64,000 nucleotides of DNA, from contig OU342823.1 of NCBI GenBank assembly GCA_910591455.2, positions 6,932,001 through 6,996,000 of the forward strand, given 5' to 3'. Numbering within the stretch: position 1 is the stretch's first letter; every line of letters begins with the position of its first letter. Positions 32,336 to 44,862 of the stretch are shown here, piece after piece. Source of the DNA: Pholis gunnellus (Eukaryota; Chordata; Actinopteri; Perciformes; Pholidae). The position numbers and the translations under genes were made by a program. The notes beneath the pieces were generated by a model. It saw only the letters and a list, made by a program, of their open reading frames with translations, was not told where the DNA came from and searched no databases.

Positions 32336-34814
32336 GGGAGACAGAAGGGCGAGTTTAATCATAACTTCTGGGGTGACAGCGGATTCATCCACATGCTGTG
32401 TGTGTGATGCTTCAGGAAGCTCAGGGGTATTTTCAGTTCAAATCCAACACATTTTGTCTCGTCTCATGCCCCCTGCTAGTTTCGCTCTTTATCTTCCCCC
32501 CAAAAAATTGGAAAGGTTAGAATCCTCATTTAATTAAATCCCACATACCACTTTATTTTCGGTTTTGCTGGATGAGGTGAGAACCAATAAGATTCTCTCA
32601 TCGAGCTGCCACACTGTATAGAAACACATTATTCTTTTGTTTAGTCATCACATTCCTTTGATGCTGGAGGAATGACCATGAGAGATAGACGTGCAGGGAA
32701 ATAGATCATTTAAAAAAAGAAGAAGAAAGAAGTGTCTGAGAACAAATGAGGAAGACAGAATAAGATTCACAGGAGGGGCCTCTTCAAGCGTTTCATTCAT
32801 CATTGAGGCAGACTATATGTTTCAAATTAAAGTTTGGCTTCAACTCATCAATCTTCATTCAATATGTTTCACAATTCCAGAGAGTCTCATCACACCCCAT
32901 TGTGAACTGTTAACCTGGCTGTAGTCTTAGTATAAGTTTTATTTTTAAAATGTTGCCGTCACTTTCTTGCTCCACTGCGTAATCGCCCGACTGGAAATGC
33001 TTCATCTTGCTCATGACGTTGTTGAAGTTTTCAGATTGTTTGTAACTCAGATTTTGTGCTACAAAGCAACGACAAACTTTGTTGTTGACATCGTTTAGCG
33101 CTCGGCTTTATTAAACCCAGAATGATTTGAAAAGGACTTTAATCCAATCCGAAGCTCCTCGTGAATCTCGCTTTATGTAGAAAACAAGGCAATGAATAAG
33201 AAGGCGGCACAGAGTGGGGAAAAGTCTCCAAGGAGTGGATTTAGTGTTCCTTCTTTACATATTAAACAACAGTAAACAGCTGCCTGCGGTAGGGGGGGGG
33301 GGGGGAGGATCCCTGGAGGAATGGATCGTTCACTGGGGAGGTAATGCATCATGGGTAATCCTGTCACTGGAGGAGTAAATGTAGCCCTTGGTGTGGGATG
33401 AACTAAAAGTGACTGTGACATGAGAACAAATAAAAACACAAATGATCTTTGTCACTTTGTAGGTGTTTTCACCCCTCAAATACACATGTGCTCATCTCCT
33501 GTGACAGTTGTTCTTTTTTTACTTCACGGTCACTTCTCTTTGTCTCCTTATTCTGTTCTGTACATTTCATATTTTCATTTATTGCCGCTTCAGATGAACA
33601 GTTTGTTGTTAGGAGCTTGACTGTGCAGGAACCTAAGGGGAATCCTGCCGTTACTTTTACATTCTTATATCTTTAAGACTTTTGTAAACACGCTTTTTGT
33701 TGTAAAAACAAAGTGCAATGGCAGTAGACAGAGATTTACATAAAACCGAATGTAAATGCTGCCTGAGGCACGCGACCACTTGTCATTATTAGCCAGCTAA
33801 ACAGGTTTTGTCAACAACGTCTTGAGGCCAACATTCAATGCTCTGAGCAGCAGCAGTGGCCGCCAGCAATTACACTGCATCTCATTGGGGAAATAGACTT
33901 CTTGTCTTCCCTCTCATCTTTTTACACATCCGAGGAGCACAATAATCAGTGGCAGCAGTTTAAGGCCTAATACGCACGGTAGGTTATGTGGACAGGACGC
34001 GTTAAACATCTGTCTCAATATGGAGATAACGCTGACTGATGACATAATTCCCGGCTAATTTAGATAAATAGCCTGCAGTTACAATAGCAGACACCCCCCC
34101 TCTGTCCCGTTTTTCCCCCTCTCTCACACACACACACACCAGGATGTGGACAGTGACTCATCCACGGAGGTATTAGCTTGTAGTCTCTGGTGCGAGAGAT
34201 AAGATAGGATACAGGAGATTAATGACTGTGTTGTTGTTAAAGCAGTGGAAAGTCTGGGTCACACCGGCAACAATTACCCTACTGTACTGCACAACCGTCT
34301 GTATCCCTGACTCAACTAATGCCCTCGTTCAAATTGAATGAATTAGGTTTTAAATCTCCTTCCACTTGAGGAGGATTATATAATCAAAGTCACATTTTAT
34401 ATAATGAGCGCGAGGTCGATCTGAAAGGTTAACTGGATTTTTACTCAAACTCCCTTTGCTGTGAAATTGACCAAAATCAGAAACCCACTGCGCAATTGCA
34501 CCCGATTCCGTGGTGGAAACGGGTAATTTAACAACAGAGCAGAGCCGATGGTGAGTAGTCGCCTTTGCACGTTAACATCTGCTCCGGTGCTATACTCTGG
34601 GGCAGGAGCGGGATAAAAGAGAAAGGACAAAAATCAACATCCAGGACTCATTGATTGTCCTTTTTGTTATGGGTCTGTGTGAATTGCTGTTCACTAACCG
34701 GGCCCATGTGTGTTCCTTGTCAAAACAACAGCAGCCACAGGCATGTCGTTTGATCAGCGCAGGAAGAAGCTTCAGGGGTTCACGTTGAAAGAAACGTGCT
34801 CCTCCAGCTTCAGA
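32336..34814. other. intergenic stretch with a poly-G run
   Basis: A run of about 13 G lies at about 33,293-33,305. Frames on both strands (33,173-33,676; 34,445-34,865) show no domains. A short CA run lies near 34,127. Confidence 0.45.
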
Positions 34815-35108
34815 CCTGGCAACCCGGGGCTGCTCTCCTGTTACAGCCCGACAAATGATCTCCAAATGCGGAAAATGAAGAAGTTTGGTTTAAATGAATT
34901 TGCCAAAAAAACAGAAATACCTGCCAGCACAGAGGCGTACATCCTCTCATCCTCAGAGAAAAACACTCGGCTGAATCCAAATCCTAGCAACCCAGACATC
35001 TGGTGGAACTAGATTTGGCAAAAGCATAATGTCTGGTCAAACAGGGGTGTGGATCGATTCTGATTGTTTGGAAATATACGCCTGGTACAATCCCAAACCT
35101 GGCAACCC
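34815..35108. repeat. three spaced copies of CCTRGCAACCC (RFX half-site-like)
   Basis: CCTGGCAACCC (34,815-34,825), CCTAGCAACCC (34,983-34,993) and CCTGGCAACCC (35,098-35,108) share flanking AATCCNAAA-type sequence in the last two. Two small adjacent frames (34,710-35,012 and 35,029-35,256) cover the region and repeat the Asn-Pro codons of the motif, but neither resembles a known family. Confidence 0.4.
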
Positions 35109-36224
35109 CAGAACACAAAGGGGTTTTGGTGCAAAGAGGCCAGTGAGATCAAGCGTCTCTGGAAATGGGCTTAATCTGATGCCAGCAAGCCAGAGGGAAA
35201 CTCCTAAACTCCTGCTCGAGATTGATGATCTGCAGTGTAACCCCAGAGGTTTGTAGAGTGTTCCTGATCTGAATCCTCTGAGAGCAGAGTATAGCCTGAT
35301 GCTGCCTTCACGTGCTGTCAGAAAAAACTAAGTAGATAAATCAACAATCTAACAAAACGAGGAAATAACCACTGTGAAGACATAGGCAGCCAAGAGTTCA
35401 GGCAGCACTTATATGCTCCAGTCTCAATAAAGAAGGGAGTTAATGAAGATAAGAGTGACAAGGCTGAATCAATCAATCAGACCACAGTTTGATTGGCTAC
35501 CAAGAAGTCATCATGGCTAAACATCAACCGTCAGTTTCTTTTTTTAAATGAGATGAAATCATTAAAGCTGCAAAAACAATCTCACCTCAAGATCCATTTA
35601 GTAGCTGTTATGGAGCTTTCGATCATCAAGCATGATCTTCATCAGCAGATGTTTGCCCCAGCTGTTAAGGAAATGTACATGTTCAAATTTCCTTTTTTCT
35701 CCTTAGTATTTATTCATGTTGGCTTTAAAGTAGATTTTAAATTCACCTGATCTTTTTTTTGATCTGTCACTTCAACGCTTATTATCTGGTGAACAAGGCA
35801 ACTCCAACTACACGGTCATGGTGAGGAGAGGTTATGGTAAGGGTTAAATGAAACCAACTCGGATGCTGTTGTGTTCCTAAAGGGGGAAATGTCTCTTGAC
35901 TACCCACAACCATCTGGCTACTAAAACTACAAAGACAGTAGGACAACTATTAACAACTTAATGAGAATTGAATGTAAATCCAAATAGAACGTTATTGCTC
36001 CTTCAGAGGTGATATTATGTAATAACCCTTCATTTCTTTTAGATGTTTTTTTCTATTTCAACCATAAATTCTCATCAAATATTCTGTATGAAACTTATTC
36101 TTTAATTCGCCTTGAAACGAATCAGAGTAGAAAAACATACTTAACCTGAGAATGACGCCCACTGAAGCGCTAATTATTTCCATGTCCTGCCTGTATGAGA
36201 CCCTCGTCATGTATGCACCGAATG

Positions 36225-36226
<2 letters not shown>
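35109..36226. other. intergenic stretch, nothing recognised
   Basis: A/T-rich with short runs only. Confidence 0.5.

Positions 36227-36295
<69 letters not shown>
36227..36295. repeat. pure (GT)n microsatellite
   Basis: About 34 uninterrupted GT units. Confidence 0.97.
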
Positions 36296-36298
<3 letters not shown>

Positions 36299-37621
36299 GG
36301 AAATTCACTGAGGCTGTCAGTTATGTGTTCGTCAGAGAAGGAAGAGGTTTCTCATCACTCAGTTTTAACATCCTTCTTGCATTTTTTGTTTCAACAAAAT
36401 ATACAAAGGCGTCCAGCCAGTATTGCAATATAGCATGACAATGTCTTTTTCAGTGCATTATTAATACTTTGCCACCAGTGCTGAGGCAGAGATATAGCTT
36501 CTAAGTTGTAAGTTATCACGGTGAATGCCAGCCCTAATGGAAGAACAAATAATAATCTAATATCTCTTGACTGACATTCGTTATTCTATGCTGATGAACA
36601 GTCAGCTGCACTGATGAAAACCTCGACCCAGTACTGACCTCCGTTAAAAAGAGAAACCTTTGTCTAACCTTCCTGCAATCAGACGTCCACTTTTATTGGC
36701 TGCCAAAGCTTAAAAGTGGAAAGTCCGTCGCCTCCGTCTCCGTCTTTCGGAGAGAGAAGACAGTTGGTCTGCACGCTCCATCGGGTTGGAGATCCTCACT
36801 GAAAGTTGAGTGTGTTTGGTGAGTTCTGAGTGAGCTTCATTGTGCTCTCACCTGACAGTCCTTACAATAACACACCACCATACTCAGGCATGCCCTTGAA
36901 GAGGTATGTGGAGATAATAGGGTGTAATATAGTGATGACAGTATGCTGAATGGTGGCTGAGGACTCTGGACTTACTCTAGACACAAAGAACAAAGAAGCC
37001 ACCCGGCGGGGCGGTTAGGAGAAGAGGCCTCATTGTTTTTGATTATTTACAGTGTCATCGTTCGGTGAACAGGTGTGTGTGTGTGTGGCTGTGTAAGTGT
37101 GTGTGCATAAAGGCAAGCTTTTGTAGGGCAAATCCTTTATGTACAACCTCTATCCAACCATGAGCTAAAACTGGAGATTTTCCTCAGATGTACACATTTA
37201 TTTGCAGTGTTTCCAGCAAAAGCCATTCTTGCAAAAGGCAACTTTTAGTTTCTTTGAGTAGGAAAAACAAACAAACTTGATCACACACTTCCAGACTGTA
37301 AAAGGAATTGGCCTTGATTAAGACATCCCACAGAAATGTGGAAAACTGTCAGAGAAGGGAAGTCCCGTCGGACCTGCAGCTACTTTCTCACAGACATTTG
37401 TACAATTTGTCTCGGGTGGCAACTCTGGTACTGATTTGTCGAAGAATTCTATCGATACAAGTATTCTTTGCAGGCACTCTTAGTTAACATCTCGCCTTGT
37501 TACTTGGACGAGCTTTCCTGCCATCCTTTAAGTACTGATGCAAAACGTCTTTCCTGCAATGAAAACCAACCACAGACGTATGAATCCGCTGATGATATCG
37601 GGGACAGACTTTGCGGATGAC
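36296..37621. other. non-coding stretch, nothing recognised
   Basis: No exon or element recognised. A short GT run lies at about 37,073-37,087. Confidence 0.5.
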
Positions 37622-37733
37622 CTCAGCTGGCTTTGCTGTTGATCATCTGTCCTTTCTGGCAGGAAATAAACTCTGATCTCGTCATAAGTCTTCTGTGTTT
37701 GACTAAAGTTACCATTAACAAAACTGGCAGAAC
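37622..37733 (-). CDS. candidate exon C of an unrecognised minus-strand gene
   Basis: A strong acceptor (CTTCCTCTCCCTTTC then TTGTACAG, ending 37734) opens a 112-bp segment that starts two bases into a codon and ends CAGCTGAG|GTCATC, a weak-to-fair donor. It encodes GSASFVNGNFSQTQKTYDEI then RVYFLPERTDDQQQSQL, with an Asn-Phe-Ser glycosylation motif and no hydrophobic segment. Its starting phase matches the end of candidate exon B (39,512). No family is recognised, and further exons would lie towards lower coordinates. The alternative is a chance open stretch between cryptic sites. Confidence 0.4.
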
Positions 37734-39511
37734 CTGTACAATTGCATAAGAAAGGGAGAGGAAGCAGTGTCATTTTAATTTTCTTTCCAGTCAAAATCCA
37801 GCATCAACATTATCCACGAGTTCCATGAGGTAAAGGGTGTTGGTTGGTATTGCAGTGAGCTGAAACAGTCCCCTGCCAGTGAGGTGCCCAGGAATGAAGT
37901 AGTTAGTTGATGCAGATGCATGACCATTTCTGAATCCAAACCTTGTTTCCGTCTGTTTCTAAGCTCGGCTTTCCTGTCTTTGCCTTTTGTGTCTTCTCCA
38001 AAACAACCCATGTGAACATTTTCTGATCTGGTGACCAGGACAACAGTGTAGGCTATAGGGTTAGCCGCTAGGCTAATGCAGTGTAAACAGGAAGTACCCT
38101 GTCTTATCTATGCTATGTGAAAACCGTATTATTGTAGATTACAGCACACTTGTAATGCACTTCAGAAGGATTTATGTTTTGTTTTTGTAATGTGTATGTA
38201 CTGAAATTGAGGATGCGATACATTGAGATGCATCGAATCGTGAGGCTGGTGAAGGTTCTCACCTCGAGTGCCCTACATGGTTAAGGTTTGGCTAATTTTA
38301 AGCTACTGCTTGATTAAGGTTTGGGTTAAATCATTGTCGTGGTTAAAGAAACACACACTGTCGATAGGCGACAAAACACCCAACCATCAACTCCAACGTC
38401 CTCCTTGAGATGTTTGCTGGTCATATACTGTAATGTCCCACTACGTGCAGCTTTGCTACTGAGTTAGAGACAGTTAGCAACCACACAAATAGTTGAATTT
38501 ACTTTCAGTGTTAGAAGAGGCTGGAAGTCATGTAATACTAAAAGACCTGGAATTCTCAATGGTATGTCCAGATGCCATGAGCTACAGGAACAAGAGAAGT
38601 AACAGCCAATGTGAGTTGCATGCTTTTTTTTTGGTATAATTGCTCCACCTGGCAAGTGCACAGTGGACAAGACGCTGATTGCAGTAACTTAGACTTCCTT
38701 AGTTTTATTTGAAAGACTAATGTGATTGAAGTTTCTAAAACAAAGTATTAAAATCAGTCGCAGTCCACAGGGTGAATGGTCTGAAGTCCTTTTATTGAGG
38801 TTTTTATGTATATTTTCACTGATGCTGTTGTCTTTAGTGCATGCGAGCGCAGCAATGTTATCTTAATGTCACCGTGTAATGCTACAGAAGGCAGACTGAA
38901 CACTTTGTTGAGAAGAGAAAGGTCCTAATTTGGAGCGTAATGAAGACAAAGACATCAATAGGACAACTATCATTGACTCACAAACTCTATAAGCAATACC
39001 CAGCTCCATTAAGATCTAAATCTAATCTAAAAGATAACGATTACATTGAACACACAACACTAAAACCCACATTAATACTGTGAATTGAATTTCATCCCGA
39101 GTCTGTCCCTTTGCTGAATCATTCTATAACCCACACTTGCACCCAGCTTCATTTCACACATCATTGCGTGTTGCGAAGTCAGGTCCTGTATGAAAACAAC
39201 ATATACGATTGAGTGAAAATTGTATTGTATTTATTTCTTTGTAAAAATCTGTCTCCTCATCTGGAAAAGTGACTTTTGATCGATGCTCAACAATGTGATC
39301 CACCCACAGCTCAGACGTCAGTTGTCCCGAAGGTCTGAATGGAAACACTGGATGCAGCGATGGAGATTATTTATGGTCCGGAGGGGCTTTTGTCAGAGCA
39401 GCAAACATGAGGGGAAGAGGCCGGGGATGTCCCGAGTCAGATGTTAATACCAGACATTTGGATGAGACGCATTTACACGTGAAATAAAGTTTCCTGAGTA
39501 CAATCCCTCAC
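37734..39511 (-). other. inferred intron between candidate exons B and C
   Basis: If the candidate gene is real, this 1.78-kb stretch is its intron, with GTGAGG at the donor and a pyrimidine-rich TACAG at the acceptor. Small minus frames at 37,775-38,011, 38,464-38,670 and 39,154-39,348 lie inside; the last has an acceptor-like TTTTCATACAG but no fitting phase. Confidence 0.3.
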
Positions 39512-39845
39512 CTTGACAACATTTGGCCTCTAAATTAGTGCAAGAGTGATATGCAGGAGACATTCGCAAACCTGGAACCGTAAGCAGTGAGCAATTGTTC
39601 TGAACATTCTCCAAATTGTATGTACAAGGACAGCTCCCGAGATAACAGACTGTTGTTGTAATCTCAACACTGTAGGTAATTGATTCATCATGTCTGTATG
39701 TCACGAAGCATTTTGATGCGAAACAGACAAGAAAGGAACTTGGGGGATTTTCATCCAAAATATCAACTTTATAGCTCATTTCTATGGACTCTTGTGTCTT
39801 TACAGTTTTTTGGGCGTTAGAACATGCTCTGTCATTTAGAATAAA
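39512..39845 (-). CDS. candidate exon B: cysteine-rich extracellular-type segment, unrecognised gene
   Basis: The open frame runs through NDRACSNAQKTVKTQESIEM, then FLVCFASKCFVTYRHDES, TTTVCYLGSCPCTYNLE, NNCSLL, HSCTN and LEAKCCQ, ending CAAG|GTGAGG (strong donor, phase 1). It has about ten cysteines and an Asn-Cys-Ser motif, as in a disulphide-bonded secreted domain. The 5' limit is uncertain. The frame opens at a TAA near 39,900 and the in-phase acceptor chosen (AAAGAG|TTT, 39,845) is weak. Cysteine density is well above chance for A/T-rich sequence. KCNMB, Ly6/uPAR and Izumo-type patterns were considered and do not fit. Confidence 0.4.
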
Positions 39846-39940
39846 CTCTTTGATTGCAGTGTGTATACGTTCATAAATGACACAAATCCCAGCAGCCCAA
39901 ACTTGTTAATGAGCATGTGCGGATTTAGTAATATACTCAC

Positions 39941-40028
39941 AGCAAAGGGTGAAGTAGAGCTTAAGATGTACACGAGACATGTCGAGTTTGTTTCATTTGT
40001 AAAAGGAAAGTCCTTGAAAAGAAAGTAA
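39941..40028 (-). CDS. candidate exon A of an unrecognised minus-strand gene
   Basis: An 88-bp segment lies between a textbook acceptor (CATTTCTCTCTCCTCTGTTCCAG) and a textbook donor (TTTGCT|GTGAGTATA). One frame, open throughout, reads YFLFKDFPFTNETNSTCLVY then ILSSTSPFA, with two N-glycosylation motifs (NET, NST) and ending in phase 0. A second frame contains an ATG giving MSRVHLKLYFTLC before the donor, which could be the start of a signal peptide. The two readings imply different gene models. The splice sites are the strongest evidence here. Confidence 0.4.
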
Positions 40029-42612
40029 CTGGAACAGAGGAGAGAGAAATGCTGAATGTAATACAAACATACAGTTTAATTCACAGAAATGTTGGCTTTC
40101 AACAAACTTCTTGACCCCGTTTCTCACTTCTAGACCCAGAAAGGTGATGATGGACAAAAATGTTTCAACGGTGTTTGCTTTATGAGAAAAAAAATAAAAT
40201 AGTGGGATATGTTGAACTTCTTGGAGACAGATGGCAGTATGTGAGAAACCCCAGTGAACATATTCTCCTGTCCACAGAGTGAAATGTGGCAGAGGCAGAC
40301 CTCATGGCACAAGGCCTGACCACGTCTCTGTGTTTACCAGCCGTGTTTTCTTTCACATCAGTTGAAGGAACGGTTGCAGCACGCAGTGCATATACACACT
40401 CGTGAATATGCACGTACATGCACTCTTGGATTTACATAACACACTAATTGGTGTTGTATTATGCTGTTTATACTGTATTTTGGTAAATTTGATGAATATC
40501 TCTGTTGGTAGGCTGTCATCTGGCAGCCATATTGGAGGTCAATTCTGAATTTTGTGGCTGTTCTAGTGGGAACTGGTTATTTTATAGGATCCAGTTTCGT
40601 GTTTTTCATAGCATTTATCTAGTAAAGTGAGCATCAGTGGTAAAGAGTAGGATTGTGCGTTGATATATTAGCTACCCAGCCAAAGCACACAGGTACGCAC
40701 CAATAATCTGAAGAGAGACAGAAAAATGCTGTTTTCCTTATATTTACCTTGATCAATTTTCTATGATTATGTTTCATTTGTCTACTGGTGCACAACTAAC
40801 TTCAAGTTGTCCAAAGCCTCTATAGATGCCACACGTCACACGATGCCACACGTTTCAAGAACTGATGAAGATGCATGTGACATATGACTTAACACACTTA
40901 CAATAATGTAAAAAAACATAGCATTTTTATTGAAATTAATTGGTGAGGCAAAGACAAAACCCTTTTTTAACGCTTCTTAATGTAACTTATTCTAGTCTCA
41001 TGTACACTAGAGGTTAGCAGTAAATGTTGCCCCCCTCCCCCTTAGACTTCACACGTTTCTTTTTTTGTTCAGGTTCATCTGCTGCTTTTGTCAGTCGAAT
41101 CATTTGTTTGTGACGTTGACGAGTTAGTCAAGCTTTCCACCACACAGCCAAACAACTTCATTGGCTGTACCTTTGTCTCTATGAATGGGTGCCTGTGCGC
41201 ACACAAGTCAATGCACCAACGCAAGTTTGCACTGTTGTCTGGTTCTGGTTCCGACTGTATTTCTTTTTGGCGGCACATTTAGCTGTTTGCTCTCCCTTTT
41301 TATTTATGTGTTAAAAAGTGTCGAGCCCTGCATGAACCGGGCATAAATAACATTATCCAGTGCAAAGTATAGGGAAGGAAACTGGGAACTGAAACTTGGC
41401 TTTAATGCCAGGCATCTTTTAAAAAGTACACAAATGAGTCATAGAGGTAATGCAAGTACATTGCGGATTCAAAAATATTTTTTTAAATTACTTTTTGGTT
41501 CACAAACTAGTCTTTCTTTTAGAAAAATTTAAATTAAGAATGATTTCTGTTCCTATTAAATGTGTATAATCTACATGACAAACATGACTTCTTATTTTTC
41601 CACCTTTTTTTCCCCACCTAGCTGCAGCTGCACAGCCAAACACTGAATGAATGAACAATATCTGGCTGCTCCCGTATCCTCCCCCGACTGACGTGCCATT
41701 ACATTCAGTGCTTACATTTACTCCTTCAATTCTGAGCGAAGCACTAACACAGAATGGCAATTTAACATCATAATTACCATGCAGACTTCAGACTGGTCCC
41801 TCAAACACGCAATTGATCCTATATGTGTATACATAGTCAGTGAGCAGAGTCAAGGACAGCCTGTTCGGAAGTCCAGCTTTTGGCATTTTACAGTTCTGTA
41901 GTTGGAGCCAGGAACGCCTATAAGGACGATTACACCTGGACACATTAATGACATCCACTCTGGAGCAGTAAATCTAAAGATAAATGGGAATTTAAATGCA
42001 ATTTGACAACACTGGCATCTCTCACTGCTTGGCACGTTCTCTGATACGGAGTCTTAAACACCTGTAAGCACAGCCATGTTCCTATAAAACAACGAGAGCG
42101 GAAAGGAAACATTAAAGTGGAGCTATGCATATTTTAAAGCCCTGCTGTTCTGTGTTTTTGTGCGGAATTCTGGCTGTAATTATATTCTGGAAAACGCAGA
42201 ATGTCATGATGTGACGACTTCCACAATCACACGCGGGTGTCGTGCTTTGAAGAACTTGGGATACACGCGTGAAGCCTAATCGGAGTAGTTTGATTGAGAT
42301 GTGAACAAGTCGTCTGTTTGTTTGAGCTGGACCGTGACACTCCGTGTCAGGAGAAATGGCACAACTCCAATTTTGGAGATTAACATAATCGTGTGAAAAT
42401 GGAGCAACGCCTGATAGTCTGCAGGTAGAGAAAACTGTGTGAGACTTGAAGAAAATTCCATACTTTATGAGATAAACTCATATTTGCAGTACAACGTTTT
42501 CACCAATGTGCAGCGCATTTTATTTTATTTGTCTGTGCATGCATGGTGTGGAAAAGCTTATTTTCTTAAGCCGTCAATAATGAATTATGGGTCTATTTTG
42601 CCGCAGTCAATA
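40029..42612. other. stretch with nothing recognised
   Basis: No further exon for the candidate minus-strand gene could be identified upstream. Complementary 64-67-codon frames on both strands at 41,075-41,282 are unsupported. Confidence 0.4.
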
Positions 42613-42637
42613 GATTTAGACCCTGGAGGTCTAAATC
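42613..42637. repeat. short perfect inverted repeat (10-bp arms)
   Basis: GATTTAGACC and GGTCTAAATC are separated by 5 nt. Confidence 0.7.
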
Positions 42638-43564
42638 CATTCATTTAAAGCTCATCTTTCACTTTAAAAAAGCAGCTTAACCTTGTAGCTCATGTCCCTG
42701 CCAATCACTCTGAGACTGAATGGTGGAGCCCTGGTTTGTTTTCAGTAGTTGGGCTACCTCCTTTGTTAACTTTGCGTTTGAATTTCAGCTTAAAAAAACA
42801 CCAGAAGCACTTGCTATCTTCTGCGTGACCTGGGACACACACAACCTCTTACTGCAGCTCTACCATCAATCCCCCCCCAGAGACCTCTGAACCCACGACA
42901 CCCCCACCAGCTTTGTGAAGAAGCCTCATAATGCTGCAGACCCTACCTCTCAAGTGTGTGAAGGGAGCGGAAATGAAAAGCAAAGAAAAAGAGAGGAAGA
43001 TGAGTGTTCTAAAAAACACAAAGAGGCCACGATATTTTTCAAAAAGCTTCGAGATTGAAAAAGGCTGCTACACACAAAGATGAAAACCAAAGAAAAGGCC
43101 ATGATAACACTACAAATGTAAGGATGAAAAAGTGAGGTAATGACCAGCAGGGGATGTTTAGCCAGTCAACTGTCAGTCAGACTATTAGATTAGCTGTGAA
43201 TGAATTAATGCACCTGTAAAACAACTTCATTGGAACCCAATCTGCTGAGCAGCTTCCCGGTGTTCATTCTCCTCACACACAGTTTATCACTGTTGCCTGA
43301 GGGTTAATGGACACCTACAGCGGGTCAGAGGTGCTGCGAGGAATCCTGGCCTCTGATAAGAAATATATAAAATATGAGCTGTGGAAAACGCTGCTTATCT
43401 AGCATGAAGTTGACTCCCTGGTTCCCCTTTCCAGCTTCCTCACTCTGGTCTACATTTATCAGCGCTACCAGGCTCCATCTGCTTTATTCGATAAGACTTG
43501 ATATCCAATATCACCACAGTGTGGTTTTACTCAAATCTGCTATTGTAGCAGTAGTCAGTTGGGA
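42638..43564. other. intergenic stretch, nothing recognised
   Basis: No supported feature. A purine-rich region (aaagaaaaagagagg) lies at about 42,980-43,030. Confidence 0.5.
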
Positions 43565-43760
43565 CTTATCTTGGGAACCTTAGAGTCGCCGGTTCAAGTC
43601 CCTACACCGACTGGTAGCAGAGGAGGTGCCCGATCGCCACCAAGGTGCCGTTGAGCAAGGCACTAAACCCCCAAATGCTCCCCAGGCGCTGTATAGTAGC
43701 TGCCCACTGCTCCTGAAACTGGGAAGGGATAAATGCAGACGTTAAATGTGACAATAACAG
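43565..43760 (+). mobile_element. tRNA-derived SINE remnant, 5'-truncated
   Basis: GGTTCAAGTCC at 43,591-43,601 matches a pol III B box. It is followed by the body 'gtgccgttgagcaaggcactaaacccccaaatgctcccc...gggataaatgcagacgttaa', a sequence shared by fish tRNA-derived SINEs as I remember them. The A box half is not clear, so the head is truncated or decayed. The body motif TTGAGCAAGGC recurs at 54,051. Confidence 0.7.
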
Positions 43761-44836
43761 TTTATTTCCATCTCACAATTTATTTTCTTTACAATGAAAT
43801 GTGTTGAATTCAACTCTTATCTTTACATTTCTGAATGTCTTTCGGCAGCACTGCAGTCTATCACAACCACAAACAGCTTAGGTTCACAACATGGAATTTC
43901 CCTAAAAGAAAATACCCCCCCCTCAGACTCAAAGCCAGACGCTGCAAGCAGATGTGTTTTCTTTTTGTTCATTGGTGCGTTTTGAAGTCAGCTGGTGCAG
44001 ATCAGCCTGCTTTCCTACAACTGTCGGCTACAGAGAGATGACGATCCGGTATCTTACTGAGTCATACCAGCAGGACCTCGGACTTGGACCCCTTTTTAAT
44101 CTACGGCCACCCACAAGCTGAAATCACTCGCGCCCCCCCCCCCCCCCCCCATCCTCTCTGTTACTGTTTTCTTTGCATAGAAACACCAGTCTGTTGCTCT
44201 TTGTCTCCTTGTCTCCCTCCTCACAAAGAGTGGACTTTCAACTTTGTTTACCACCAAATACACAGACTGCTATGGAGACCTCGGATCACTCACCTAAAAG
44301 AGTGGGTGTAGAGGGGGTGTAGAGCAATCTTGGCAACCCACAAATTTGTGAATTAAACATCCATTGAAGAACGGTTAGATTGCGACACATATCTGGAATC
44401 TGCTGATTCATCACTTTTTGTTTCAGTGGTGACACGGCAACAGTTTATATACAACTAATTTGCACAGGCAAATATACTTTGAGGGAATCTAATTATTTTA
44501 TTACATTTACTGGCAACTTGTTGGTCCAATGCAGGAAGTGGGACGTTCTTATGACCTGGATGGATGGTTTGGTGTTCACAACGCAGGACTTTCGACAACG
44601 ATGTCAGTGTTTTAGATGTGATTTCTTTGTTGTACGGAGCAAAAACACTACATCTCATATAATGCCGTAATTGAAAACACAGACAAATAAGTATTTGTTT
44701 TGGAGGCAACATCCATCCAACCAAATATGCCTCCACCTGCCAGCTGTGTTTTTAAAGTACGAATGTAGACAGAAACGCAAACACTGACTCTTATGTGTGA
44801 ATATCTGAGTTGAAAGCTTATTTTTTGTCTAAACAG
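43761..44836. other. intergenic stretch with a poly-C run at 44,133-44,150
   Basis: The homopolymer has 18 C. Flanking frames reading poly-Pro across it are artefacts. Confidence 0.6.
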
Positions 44837-44862
44837 AACCTCCATCATCTGCCTCAGAAACG
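44837..44862 (+). other. microexon-like segment (26 bp) with consensus splice sites
   Basis: The acceptor TTTTTTGTCTAAACAG precedes 26 bp (AACCTCCATCATCTGCCTCAGAAACG counted as 44,837-44,862 begins AACCTCC and ends AAACG), and the donor GTGAGTAA follows directly. 26 bp is not a multiple of three, so inclusion would shift frame. No host gene is known. Confidence 0.25.

Noticed and set aside
34710..35256. Two adjacent plus-strand frames of 100 and 75 codons as a possible gene
   Set aside because: Different frames, no joining splice sites, composition dominated by repeated CCTRGCAACCC flanks.
39512..39845. KCNMB, Ly6/uPAR or Izumo-type protein
   Set aside because: Cysteine spacing and neighbouring residues do not match any of these families.
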